From JACQZO01 sp964512325 (GTDB lineage: Bacteria; Patescibacteriota; Gracilibacteria; RBG-16-42-10), in assembly GCA_964512325.1 (NCBI GenBank), contig CAZEGN010000010.1:1-39134 (forward strand): DNA of 39,134 nt, in the 5' to 3' direction. The notes under the pieces were generated by a model that did no database searches, had not been told where the DNA came from, and worked only from the letters and a program-made list of their open reading frames with translations. A program made the position numbers and the translations under genes. Shown piece after piece: positions 6,547-13,379 of the stretch. Position 1 is the stretch's first letter; the number at the start of each line of letters is the position of its first letter.

Positions 6547-7131
6547 ATGCCAATCAAAAAGAAGAAAGCTGTGTATTCAGAGAAACGTCTCTATGAGCTT
6601 ATGGCTCTATTCCCTGGGGAATTCACTAAACGTGACGAGGCGAAGTTTATAAAGATCATTGAAAAACATTTCGCTGATGTTGGTGCTGAGGTACAGCGTC
6701 TTGAAAGTTGGGGCGAGCGTCTTTTGACTTACCCAATCAAAAATCATGACAAGGCTTGTTTTGTATTTAGTCATTTCGTGCTCGATTCAGAACAGGTATC
6801 TGCCTTAACCAAAAATTTGCGCCTAGACACCGAAGTAGTGCGCGCACTGATTACCTTGGTGCCAGAAGATTATAAGCTTCCCGAAACGGCTGATTTAGCA
6901 AAAGAGTTCTTAGGTCTCGATCGCCAACCATTACAAGCTGAAGAAGCTGAATTGCTTCACGATGCTCATGAAAAGCGTTCAAATCGTCGCCGCAATGATG
7001 ATAATCGTAACAATACTAGTACTTCCACCAGCGCTCCTGCTGCTCAAGCGCCTCGTGCTCCTGAAGCTAAAAAGACAGGTGCTGGTATGAAAGAGTTGGA
7101 CAAAAAGCTCGATGAAATCCTTTCTAAGTAA
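6547..7131 (+). CDS. rpsF: 30S ribosomal protein bS6
   Basis: The first about 110 of 194 residues are the bS6 ferredoxin-like fold: YELMALFPGEFTK, FIKIIEKHFADVGAEVQRLESWGERLLTYPIKNHDKACFVFSHF, and the strand LRLDTEVVRALITLV. bS6 pairs with bS18 on the small-subunit platform. A C-terminal extension of about 80 residues is unusual: a charged helix, an Arg/Asn-rich patch, a Ser/Thr/Ala/Pro linker, and a Lys-rich helix (MKELDKKLDEILSK). The start follows MPIKKKKAVYSEKRLYEL, a short basic lead, and has no Shine-Dalgarno sequence. First gene of the classical rpsF-ssb-rpsR operon. Confidence 0.95.
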   Translation: MPIKKKKAVYSEKRLYELMALFPGEFTKRDEAKFIKIIEKHFADVGAEVQRLESWGERLLTYPIKNHDKACFVFSHFVLDSEQVSALTKNLRLDTEVVRALITLVPEDYKLPETADLAKEFLGLDRQPLQAEEAELLHDAHEKRSNRRRNDDNRNNTSTSTSAPAAQAPRAPEAKKTGAGMKELDKKLDEILSK

Positions 7132-7150
7132 GCTAACTAAATAATATTAT

Positions 7151-7603
7151 ATGAGAAGTGTTAATATTGTTATTCTTATGGGTCATCTTACTCGTGACCC
7201 TGAGTTGCGTCGTACCGCCAATGGTCAACCAGTAGCTACTTTTTCAATTGCAACTAATCGGGTGTGGACTACATCAGCAGGTCAGAGACAAGAGGCTACC
7301 GATTTTCATGATTTAGTAGCTTGGGGACGTTTAGCTGAGATTTGTTCACAGCAACTAACCAAGGGCTGCGCAATTCATGTTGTTGGTCGTTTGCATCAAC
7401 GCAGTTGGACTACTCCAGAGGGGGTAAAGAAGCACAAGACTGAAATTGTAATCAATGAACTCAATATTGTTTTCCGTAAAAATGGCGCTTTAGGTAGTGA
7501 TACTGAACTCGAAGCTGTACCAATGAGCGAAGAGCATTATCAGGGTGGTGATATTGACTTGGACTCAGTAGAGTTGCCAGGTAGTGAGGATCAAAAAGTT
7601 TAA
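7151..7603 (+). CDS. ssb: Single-stranded DNA-binding protein
   Basis: A 150-residue SSB with an N-terminal OB fold: VNIVILMGHLTRDPELRRTANGQPVATFSIATNR, then the typical DFHDLVAWGRLAEICSQQLTKG and VVGRLHQRSW strands, up to about residue 108. It coats single-stranded DNA in replication, recombination and repair. The tail is short (about 40 residues) and acidic, but it ends in PGSEDQKV rather than the DDDIPF-like tip that recruits partner proteins in E. coli, so that interaction may be absent or different. It lies between rpsF and rpsR, as is usual. Confidence 0.96.
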   Translation: MRSVNIVILMGHLTRDPELRRTANGQPVATFSIATNRVWTTSAGQRQEATDFHDLVAWGRLAEICSQQLTKGCAIHVVGRLHQRSWTTPEGVKKHKTEIVINELNIVFRKNGALGSDTELEAVPMSEEHYQGGDIDLDSVELPGSEDQKV

Positions 7604-7615
7604 TTTATCTACTTT

Positions 7616-7909
7616 ATGCAAAGACCTAATCAGAACAATAACAATCAAAGACCACGGATTAATCCTAAGTCAAAAAAACGCTGTTACTTCACAGCACAAC
7701 ATGCAACTTATATCGATTATAAGAATGTGCGTATTTTAAGTCGTTATATCACCATGTTTGCTCGTATCATGCCTCGTCGTTATACAGGCGTACATGTGAA
7801 GTATCAGGGAATGCTTGCTCAAGCTATTAAGCGCGCGCGCTTTTTGGGTTTGCTCCCTTATACTATGCAGCACAATCAGTATCCTAAGCACGCGGAAGCA
7901 CAAGAGTAA
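7616..7909 (+). CDS. rpsR: 30S ribosomal protein bS18
   Basis: A 97-residue bS18. After an Asn/Arg-rich N-terminus come the conserved core features: KKRCYF, YIDYKNVRILSRYIT, and MPRRYTGVHVKYQGMLAQAIKRARFLGLLPYT. It binds 16S rRNA together with bS6. It starts 12 nt after the ssb stop, completing the operon. Only a single Cys remains near the N-terminus, so this is a zinc-free form. Confidence 0.96.
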   Translation: MQRPNQNNNNQRPRINPKSKKRCYFTAQHATYIDYKNVRILSRYITMFARIMPRRYTGVHVKYQGMLAQAIKRARFLGLLPYTMQHNQYPKHAEAQE

Positions 7910-7915
7910 TTACAT

Positions 7916-7984
7916 GATTATAGATTATAAATTATAGATTGCCGAAGCCCTCAATTTATAATCCATAATCGATAATCTATAATC
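7916..7984. repeat. TATAATC inverted repeat between rpsR and trmD
   Basis: The outer arms GATTATAGATTAT (7916-7928) and ATAATCTATAATC (7972-7984) are perfectly complementary, with further internal repeats of the same unit. The element fills the entire gap; trmD begins 5 nt later. Related units occur at 13245-13275, 32704-32732 and 37447-37566. Confidence 0.7.
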
Positions 7985-7989
7985 TTCTT

Positions 7990-8748
7990 ATGCACTTCCA
8001 CATCATTACATTATTTCCTGAAATGCTTGCTTCTAGTTTAGAGGCGAGCATTTTAGGTAGAGCTCAAAAAAAGGGACAGATTACGGTGCATTATTATAAT
8101 CTGCGGGACTTTGGTAAGGGTAAATATCATCAGGTGGACGATGTACCCTACGGGGGCGGGGCGGGGATGGTAATGATGCCTGAACCTTTGGCAGCAGCAA
8201 TTAAAAGCGCACACACCAAAGTGCAAAGCATAAGAAGCTCAACCCAGAGCGAAAAGACTCATAAAACTAAAAAGCTACCTACTAGAGTTCCGAATCCTGC
8301 TTTCCGAATTCCGCCATCCGAATTCCAAACCACGAATTCCTGTCCCATCTTCTACATGTCGGCTCGTGGAAAGCGTTTTACTCAGGTGCAGGCAGAAAAG
8401 TATAGCAAACTGGACCAGGTTATTTTGATTTGTGGGCACTATGAGGGGATTGACCAGAGAATCATTGATTTATACGTAGATGCTGAGATTAGTATTGGTG
8501 ATTATGTACTCACCGGTGGGGAATTGCCAGCATTGGTATTTATTGATGCTGTAAGTCGTCTATTGCCTGGGGTTTTGGGCAGTGATGAGTCGGCCGCTGA
8601 AGAGTCATTTAGTAAGCGTTTAGGGCGCAAACGAGAGTATCCTCATTATACACGGCCAGAAGAGTTTGGTGGCTTACATGTGCCTCCCGTGCTGCTTTCT
8701 GGACATCATGCCAAAATTGCGAAATGGCGACAAGATAATTGCCAATAA
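7990..8748 (+). CDS. trmD: tRNA (guanine-N1-)-methyltransferase
   Basis: A 252-residue TrmD, the SPOUT enzyme that makes m1G37 in tRNAs using S-adenosylmethionine and so prevents +1 frameshifting. The N-terminal signature FHIITLFPEML, DVPYGGGAGMVMMPEPL, the trefoil-knot motifs LICGHYEGIDQR and SIGDYVLTGGELPALVFIDAVSRLLPGVLG, and the C-terminal EYPHYTRPEEFGGLHVPPVLLSGHH are all present. An extra segment of about 35 residues lies between MMPEPLAAAI and PIFYMSARG (about 75-117). Its second half (about 99-116) is encoded by an AATTCC/CCGAATTC repeat like those in intergenic gaps. The reading frame is intact and the active-site motifs are untouched, so the enzyme is probably functional. Confidence 0.95.
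   Translation: MHFHIITLFPEMLASSLEASILGRAQKKGQITVHYYNLRDFGKGKYHQVDDVPYGGGAGMVMMPEPLAAAIKSAHTKVQSIRSSTQSEKTHKTKKLPTRVPNPAFRIPPSEFQTTNSCPIFYMSARGKRFTQVQAEKYSKLDQVILICGHYEGIDQRIIDLYVDAEISIGDYVLTGGELPALVFIDAVSRLLPGVLGSDESAAEESFSKRLGRKREYPHYTRPEEFGGLHVPPVLLSGHHAKIAKWRQDNCQ
8287..8340. repeat. CCGAATTCC-type repeat inside trmD
   Basis: Units such as TTCCGAATCC, TTTCCGAATTCC, ATCCGAATTCC and CACGAATTCC lie in tandem inside the trmD reading frame. They resemble the AATTCCGAATTGCC units found upstream of leuS. They encode about 18 residues that other TrmD proteins lack. Confidence 0.65.
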
Positions 8749-8751
8749 ACA

Positions 8752-8823
8752 ATGGGCAATTCGCAATTGGTAATTCGCCATTAATCATCTCAACTGCGAA
8801 TTACGACTTGCTAATTACTCATT
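8752..8823. repeat. AATTCGCAATTG-type repeat downstream of trmD
   Basis: Several units of the AATTCGC/GCGAATT family, with AATGGGCAATT and AATTCGCCATT able to fold as an imperfect hairpin. It occupies most of the gap between trmD and the promoter of the glycosyltransferase gene. Confidence 0.65.
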
Positions 8824-8840
8824 GCTATCAATTCACCCTC

Positions 8841-8871
8841 TTTACATCAAGCCTCTAATCTATGCTACAAT
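8841..8871 (+). promoter_or_regulatory. Putative promoter of glycosyltransferase gene
   Basis: The -35 is TTTACA (8841-8846) and the -10 an extended TGC-TACAAT (8866-8871), with a 19-nt spacer. The start codon follows only about 25 nt after the -10, so the leader should be under 20 nt. Confidence 0.45.
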
Positions 8872-8895
8872 ATATAGTGATGTTGATAATTTATC

Positions 8896-10176
8896 ATGCG
8901 AATCGGTATTGATGCTCGTTTGTACTCGTCACGTTTTGGCGGCGTTGGTCGCTATACGCAAGAGCTGATAGATCACCTAGCTAGAATTGATCAGGAAAAT
9001 GAGTATATCTTGTTCTTTAATGATGAAGACTATTCGCAGTATCTGGCTCCTAATGCCCGTTTTAGCAAAAGAAGAGTAAGTGCCCGTAAAGATACATTGC
9101 AGGAACAAACTGCTTTTGTGAAAGATTTGAACCGTGAACAGCTCGATGTCATGCACTTCACTAATTTTGATGTGCCTGTGCTTTATAAAAAGCCTGCCAT
9201 TGTGACGGTTCATGATTTGGCAATAGTGAAGTTTCCTGATCCCAAGCGCCAAGGTTTTTTACAAAAGGTGCAGCAGACTATGATGGTGACCAATATCATT
9301 AATAATGCACGTCGGTTAATTACTGTCTCTCAGGTAATGAAAGAAGAGGCGATTAAAATGATTGGCGCACCAGTAGATCGCATTAGAATCATTCCTAAAG
9401 CGGTGAGTGAGCATTTTTTAAGTGATAGTACTGATGAGAAATTAGTGGAATCACTGAAGATCCGTTTGGGCATTAAACGTCCTTTTATTCTTCATGTCGG
9501 CACCTGGCGACCCTATAGCAATTTAGTCAATCTGATTCGAGCTTATAATTTGTATCGCAATCGTTACAATACTGATAATCAATTGGTCATTGTCGGTAAA
9601 CCAAACGAAGATGAAAATGTGGTGCGTCAGGTAATTACTGAGCTTGGTTTAGGCGAGCATGTTGTTTTGACCGGTTTCATGGATGATCGCGATTTGCCTT
9701 TAGTATATAAGGCTGCTCATATGTATATTCAGCCTGTATTAGATGACGGCTTTGGCATGTCAGTGTTAGAAGCTATGGCAGCGGGACTGCCGGTTGCTTG
9801 CGCAATGAGTGGTGCCTTAAGTGAGGTAATTGGTGCTGAGAACGCCGTCTATTTTGAGTCTCAGGACACCACCAATATGGCTGAAGCAATTCACTTAGTA
9901 TTTGATGATGAAGAGACAAGAAAAAAATTGCACAATGGGGGCTTAAGCCAGGTTCAAAAGTATAGTTGGGAAGAGACTGCACAGAAAACACTGGCGGTTT
10001 ATCGTGAGGTTGCTCAGGAATTAGGCGTGGTCACCACTACACCTGCTCCTTCAGGATTAGCTAGCATGGCTACTTCTGCTTTAGGATCAGTTACGAAAAT
10101 GGTTCAAGATAAAACGAAAGTAATTGCTGATCAGGGTAAGGATATGGTTAAGAATGTAGCTAAAAAGGCTGAGTAG
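8896..10176 (+). CDS. GT4 family glycosyltransferase
   Basis: A 426-residue GT-B fold glycosyltransferase. The N-terminal domain opens with MRIGIDARLYSSRFGGVGRYTQELI, the glycine-rich acceptor-side loop of GT4 enzymes. The C-terminal donor-binding domain carries KRPFILHVGTWRPYSNL, VIVGKPNEDE, VVLTGFMDDRDLPLVYKAAHMYIQPVLDDGFGMSVLEAMAAGLPVACA (with the E-x7-E-like nucleotide-sugar site) and WEETAQKTLAVYREV. It probably transfers a hexose in polysaccharide or glycolipid synthesis; the substrate is unknown. Residues about 378-426 form an unusual Ala/Lys/Val-rich tail (SALGSVTKMVQDKTKVIADQ) that looks amphipathic and could bind membrane. The next gene starts one base after its stop. Confidence 0.93.
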   Translation: MRIGIDARLYSSRFGGVGRYTQELIDHLARIDQENEYILFFNDEDYSQYLAPNARFSKRRVSARKDTLQEQTAFVKDLNREQLDVMHFTNFDVPVLYKKPAIVTVHDLAIVKFPDPKRQGFLQKVQQTMMVTNIINNARRLITVSQVMKEEAIKMIGAPVDRIRIIPKAVSEHFLSDSTDEKLVESLKIRLGIKRPFILHVGTWRPYSNLVNLIRAYNLYRNRYNTDNQLVIVGKPNEDENVVRQVITELGLGEHVVLTGFMDDRDLPLVYKAAHMYIQPVLDDGFGMSVLEAMAAGLPVACAMSGALSEVIGAENAVYFESQDTTNMAEAIHLVFDDEETRKKLHNGGLSQVQKYSWEETAQKTLAVYREVAQELGVVTTTPAPSGLASMATSALGSVTKMVQDKTKVIADQGKDMVKNVAKKAE

Positions 10177-10177
10177 C

Positions 10178-10501
10178 ATGGCGATGCGTTTAGGTGACTT
10201 GCTGCCTAAAAAGCTAGCTAAACATGGGCTTAGTCGTCCGGTATTGGCGGCACAAGTAGTATCAGCCTGGTTAGAAATTGCTACTCAAATTGCCCCTCAG
10301 TTGAGTAAGGGGTGTCAGGCGATTAGCCTAAGCAAAAATAATATACTGTCTATTCGCTGTACTCATGCTGCGGTAGCGGCGGAGTTAGCATTGCGACAAC
10401 AGGAGATTTTAGCACTATATAAAAAGAAGTTTCCGCAATTGGCCCTTACCCTTCGGTTTCAGACTGGGGCATTGGTAAACCAAGAAACTGATAGGCTTTA
10501 G
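10178..10501 (+). CDS. DUF721 (DciA-like) protein
   Basis: A 107-residue protein with the DUF721 pattern: an N-terminal helix (RLGDLLPKKLAKHGL), a central Trp in VVSAWLEIATQIAPQLS, and the strands AISLSKNNILSIRCTHAAVAAELALRQQEILALYKKKFP. DUF721 includes DciA, which loads the replicative helicase in many bacteria, but most short members are untested. It is almost fused to the preceding glycosyltransferase (1 nt gap), so the two are cotranscribed. Its 3' end overlaps the convergent ruvB gene by 56 bp, with both frames clearly coding up to their stops. Confidence 0.8.
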   Translation: MAMRLGDLLPKKLAKHGLSRPVLAAQVVSAWLEIATQIAPQLSKGCQAISLSKNNILSIRCTHAAVAAELALRQQEILALYKKKFPQLALTLRFQTGALVNQETDRL

Positions 10502-11471
10502 TGGTTGGTTTTCTGCCTTGGGGTGTGCGTTCGATAAACGCTTCTTGAATCAGATAGGGTTCGTACACATTGAGAATAGTCTCTTCAGTTTCATTGCAGG
10601 CTGAAGCCAATGTTTTGATGCCAATGGCGCGGCCATGAAATTTTTCAATCATAACGGTAAGCAGTAACGCATCATTACGATCCAAACCTTGTTCATGAAT
10701 GCCCAGTTTTTTAAGACATTGGGCTGCAAATTCGCTAGTAATAAGTTCAATGTTGCCGATATTGGCAAAGTCGCGAATGCGCTTAAGTAGGCGATTGGCT
10801 ATACGTGGGGTGCCGCGAGCACTGTGAGCAATCAGGTCAGCTGCTCTGGGCTCAATGCCAATAGCTAACAGTTTTGCAGTGCGCTGGATAATTTGGCTGA
10901 GTTCGGGTTGTGTATAAAACTGGAGACGCAATATTTCACCAAAACGGTGGCGTAAAGGAGCAGATAAGTCACCATTGCGTGTGGTGGCACCAATGAGCGT
11001 GAATGGGGGCAAAGGGAAAGATACCGCCTCACTCGCTTGGCCTTTGCCGACCATAATATCCAAGCGGTAATCTTCCATAGCAGTGTAGAGCATTTCCTCT
11101 AATGGCAGCTTTAAGCGGTGAATTTCATCAATAAATACGACACTATAAGGCTGTATCGCGCTAAGGAGGCTAATAATGTCGGCTGGCTTTTGCAATGCTG
11201 TTCCTGCGCTGGTCACGATTGGAACTCCCAGTTCATGAGCGATGACTGTGGCTAGGGTGGTTTTTCCTAAGCCAGGAGGGCCAAAAAGCAGAATGTGATC
11301 TAATGCTTCTTTGCGTTTTTTTGCAGCCTGAATAAAAACTAAGAGATTTTCTTTGATTGCGCTTTGACCAATATATTCACTCAGTTTTTGTGGCCTGAGA
11401 CTCACTTCCCAAGACTCCTCAATCTGTGTTTCTTCGACTTGTAGTGGTTTAGTTGCTACCTTTTTTCGCAT
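10446..11471 (-). CDS. ruvB: Holliday junction ATPase RuvB
   Basis: A 341-residue AAA+ motor that drives branch migration of Holliday junctions with RuvA. Visible are SLRPQKLSEYIGQ, Walker A GPPGLGKTTLA (about 64-74), Walker B VVFIDEIHRL, sensor 1 LIGATTRNGDLSAPLRHRFG (with the arginine finger region), sensor 2 GTPRIANRLLKRIRDFA, and the winged-helix end RTPQGRKPTTKAYQFLG. The length is typical. Its start lies inside the ruvA 3' end (23-bp overlap), indicating translational coupling. Its own 3' end overlaps the DUF721 gene tail to tail. No ruvC is present in this window. Confidence 0.97.
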   Translation of the reverse strand: MRKKVATKPLQVEETQIEESWEVSLRPQKLSEYIGQSAIKENLLVFIQAAKKRKEALDHILLFGPPGLGKTTLATVIAHELGVPIVTSAGTALQKPADIISLLSAIQPYSVVFIDEIHRLKLPLEEMLYTAMEDYRLDIMVGKGQASEAVSFPLPPFTLIGATTRNGDLSAPLRHRFGEILRLQFYTQPELSQIIQRTAKLLAIGIEPRAADLIAHSARGTPRIANRLLKRIRDFANIGNIELITSEFAAQCLKKLGIHEQGLDRNDALLLTVMIEKFHGRAIGIKTLASACNETEETILNVYEPYLIQEAFIERTPQGRKPTTKAYQFLGLPMPQSETEG

Positions 11472-12012
11472 GGTTTTGAAGGGCTAGAGTAACTATTTGG
11501 CCTGCAGAGAGATCGGTGGGTAAATCTTTAGTCATTTTATTGATGTCGCTTTCACTGAAACCCAATTCGCGCAGTGTTTTTAATGCATCTTGATAAGGAC
11601 TAGAAAGGGTATTGGTGCTTGGTAGATTTTTATCACCGCTTAATTCAATGAGAATTTTAAGTGCAGTTTTTTTGCCGATGCCTGGCACATGTTCAAAGAA
11701 GCTTTTGTCTTGCGTTACTATTGCTTTTTCTAGTGTAGTTAAGTTTTTGCTTAAGATTTGTAGGGCAGTTTTGGGACCAATGCCTGAGATGGCAATGAAT
11801 TTTTGAAACCAACGTTTTTCTTCCGGGCTTCTAAAACCATACAATTGATACTGATCTTGGGTAAGGTGAGTATGGATAAAAAGCTCAATTTGGCTATCGG
11901 GGAGAGCAGTATAACTATGTGGAACAGCAATTTCATAGCCAATATTGTTGGCTACCACAAGGTAAAAGTTCTGGTTGATAGTACGAATAGTGCCGGAAAG
12001 GTAATGGATCAT
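11449..12012 (-). CDS. ruvA: Holliday junction DNA helicase subunit RuvA
   Basis: A 187-residue RuvA. The N-terminal OB domain starts MIHYLSGTIRTINQNFYLVVANNIGYEIAVP, followed by HTHLTQDQYQLYGF and the two helix-hairpin-helix motifs FIAISGIGPKTALQIL and FEHVPGIGKKTALKILIEL. The C-terminal domain (ALKTLRELGFSESDINKM) contacts RuvB. It binds the four-way junction as a tetramer. It is the first gene of the ruvAB pair and is divergent from the following membrane-protein gene across a roughly 90-bp gap that must hold both promoters. Confidence 0.96.
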   Translation of the reverse strand: MIHYLSGTIRTINQNFYLVVANNIGYEIAVPHSYTALPDSQIELFIHTHLTQDQYQLYGFRSPEEKRWFQKFIAISGIGPKTALQILSKNLTTLEKAIVTQDKSFFEHVPGIGKKTALKILIELSGDKNLPSTNTLSSPYQDALKTLRELGFSESDINKMTKDLPTDLSAGQIVTLALQNHAKKGSN

Positions 12013-12102
12013 AGTGGCAAGTTCTGTGTTACTATAGCATCTTGCGGACTTGGGGAAAATGTTGTAATTCTAGCCGTGTTCTAGCCCTTATTATTGTTTT
12101 TT

Positions 12103-12525
12103 ATGAATCTATCACAGTTTTTGTCATTTGGTTACTGGTTTGATACTGCTCCAATTAGCGATTTTCGTTACTTGGATCTTTTGACCTGGATTATCCTAGG
12201 TTTATTTGTGCTGGCCATCATTGTGCAGCTTAGCGGTAAGTTCTTCACCATGCATCCCGTAGTTCGCCGCTTCGTTAAGCGTTTGCCTGGCGCTATGTAT
12301 CTGGCTAGTATTGTTGCTGCTTTCTTGGTATTTGCTCGATATCAAAGGGCGCCCTATCTTTCAATGCGTATCTGGCTTTTGCTGACCTTTGGCATTTTGT
12401 TGGTCTGGTTCGTGGTGATTTTGGTAAAATTTTTCCAAAATTATACTCGTGAAGTAGCAGCATTTAGCAAGCGCAAAGAAAATAAGAAAAAGAAGAAAAA
12501 GTTAAAAACAGTGCGCAATTCATAA
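12103..12525 (+). CDS. Small membrane protein, unknown function
   Basis: A 140-residue protein from the ATG at 12103 (a TTG three codons upstream is less likely). It has three hydrophobic helices at about residues 29-49, 70-87 and 91-113, separated by short basic loops (HPVVRRFVKRLPG), and a very Lys-rich cytoplasmic tail (RKENKKKKKKLK). I recognise no family. The final codons (CGC AAT TCA TAA) match the dispersed repeat type. A bidirectional terminator follows. Confidence 0.7.
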   Translation: MNLSQFLSFGYWFDTAPISDFRYLDLLTWIILGLFVLAIIVQLSGKFFTMHPVVRRFVKRLPGAMYLASIVAAFLVFARYQRAPYLSMRIWLLLTFGILLVWFVVILVKFFQNYTREVAAFSKRKENKKKKKKLKTVRNS

Positions 12526-12570
12526 TACGCATGATTCGCTAAGTCCCCAGACCTTAACATGAGGTACAAT

Positions 12571-12605
12571 AAAAAAGATGAAGGCTTTTGCCCTTCATCT
12601 TTTTT
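12571..12605. terminator. Bidirectional Rho-independent terminator
   Basis: A 14-bp stem (AAAAAAGATGAAGG / CCTTCATCTTTTTT) with a short loop and A/T tracts on both sides. It lies between the convergent membrane-protein gene and yqeY and can serve both. Confidence 0.88.
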
Positions 12606-12650
12606 ATATCTTCATCAAGCAATCTGTAATGAGTAACTAATAATTGGTAA

Positions 12651-13097
12651 TTATCTCAGTAGTTGCTCTACGGCCACTTTTACAGTATTGCCGTCAGCAT
12701 CACTACCTACGGTTTTCATTGCAATACCCATCGCTTTGCCAAAGTCTTTCTTTTCAGTAATGCCATTGCTTTCAAGTGCTACTTTTACCTTTGCCACCAC
12801 TTGCTCCAGCGACATTTGTGCGGGCAAGTAGCTTTCAATAATTGCTATTTCTTTTTGCTCTTGCTCAGCCAAATCTGTACGGCCAGCGTCACTATATTGT
12901 TTAAATGAATCTTGCCTCTTTTTTAGTTCTTTGCGTAATACAGCAATGACCTCGGCTTCACTTAATTCTTTATTGCTATCAACTTCCACTTGCTTAATGC
13001 TCGCGGTTAAAAGGCGCAATGCCTGGACTTTCTCGCTGTCGCCACTTTTCATTGCCTGAATTACTGCTGCTTGAAGATCTTGCTTGAGATTAGCCAT
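12651..13097 (-). CDS. yqeY: GatB/YqeY domain protein
   Basis: A 148-residue YqeY protein, homologous to the tail domain of GatB in the tRNA amidotransferase and thought to contact tRNA; the exact role is unknown. The start MANLKQDLQAAVIQAMKSGD is chosen over an upstream in-frame ATG (13145), because it matches the family N-terminus and because the upstream part is repeat and promoter sequence. Conserved features are VQALRLLTASIKQVEVD, AVLRKELKKRQDS, IIESYLPAQMS and DFGKAMGIAMKTVGSDADGNTV. The stop codon lies in an AT-rich repeat. Confidence 0.93.
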   Translation of the reverse strand: MANLKQDLQAAVIQAMKSGDSEKVQALRLLTASIKQVEVDSNKELSEAEVIAVLRKELKKRQDSFKQYSDAGRTDLAEQEQKEIAIIESYLPAQMSLEQVVAKVKVALESNGITEKKDFGKAMGIAMKTVGSDADGNTVKVAVEQLLR

Positions 13098-13118
13098 ATA
13101 CGGTGTTAAATCAGGGAT

Positions 13119-13152
13119 AGAATAGCAGAGGAATTCAAAATTCAAAATTCAA
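13119..13152 (-). promoter_or_regulatory. Putative yqeY promoter fused to AATTCAAAATTC repeat
   Basis: On the minus strand an extended -10 TGC-TATTCT (13119-13127) follows a repeat of TTGAATTT units that may supply a weak -35 (TTTTGA, 17-nt spacer). The same block AGAATAGCAGAGGAATT plus AATTC repeat occurs upstream of the GDSL hydrolase gene at 39035-39051. Confidence 0.45.
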
Positions 13153-13244
13153 GGTGCAAAATGGGAAGGATGAGGTAGAAGGGTAAGTGGAGGAAGATGG
13201 TCATGAGGCATGAGGGCTCTTGTCTCTGAGCTTTTTAAAAAGCT

Positions 13245-13275
13245 ATAATTTATAATCTATAATCCCTAATTTATT
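13245..13275. repeat. TATAATC-type short repeat
   Basis: Units TATAATTTATAATC and TATAATCCCTAATTTA lie just upstream of the regulator promoter. Same family as 7916-7984. Confidence 0.55.
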
Positions 13276-13288
13276 CCTCAGTTCTTAG

Positions 13289-13303
13289 TTGACACTGCGT
13301 CAA
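13289..13303 (+). promoter_or_regulatory. Inverted repeat TTGAC-N5-GTCAA, candidate operator
   Basis: A perfect 5-bp inverted repeat 8 bp upstream of the -35 of the sigma4/HARE regulator gene. Additional TTGAC half-sites are the -35 itself and one near 13357. It could be an autoregulatory site; no direct evidence. Confidence 0.35.
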
Positions 13304-13310
13304 GTTTTTA

Positions 13311-13339
13311 TTGACACCCCATAGTTCTCTAAGTATAGT
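13311..13339 (+). promoter_or_regulatory. Sigma-70 promoter of the sigma4/HARE regulator gene
   Basis: A perfect -35 TTGACA (13311-13316), a 17-nt spacer and a -10 TATAGT (13334-13339). The leader is about 35 nt. Confidence 0.75.
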
Positions 13340-13379
13340 TCGAGACGAGAATTGTTTTGACTTTTAACTGTCATTTATT

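Noticed and set aside
6217..6660. Overlapping open frames upstream of rpsF as genes
   Set aside because: They run through repeats and the rpsF start region in other frames and have no protein-like composition.
8752..8823. CRISPR-like repeat array
   Set aside because: Units are short, irregular, AT-rich and contiguous, with no uniform spacers and no cas genes nearby.
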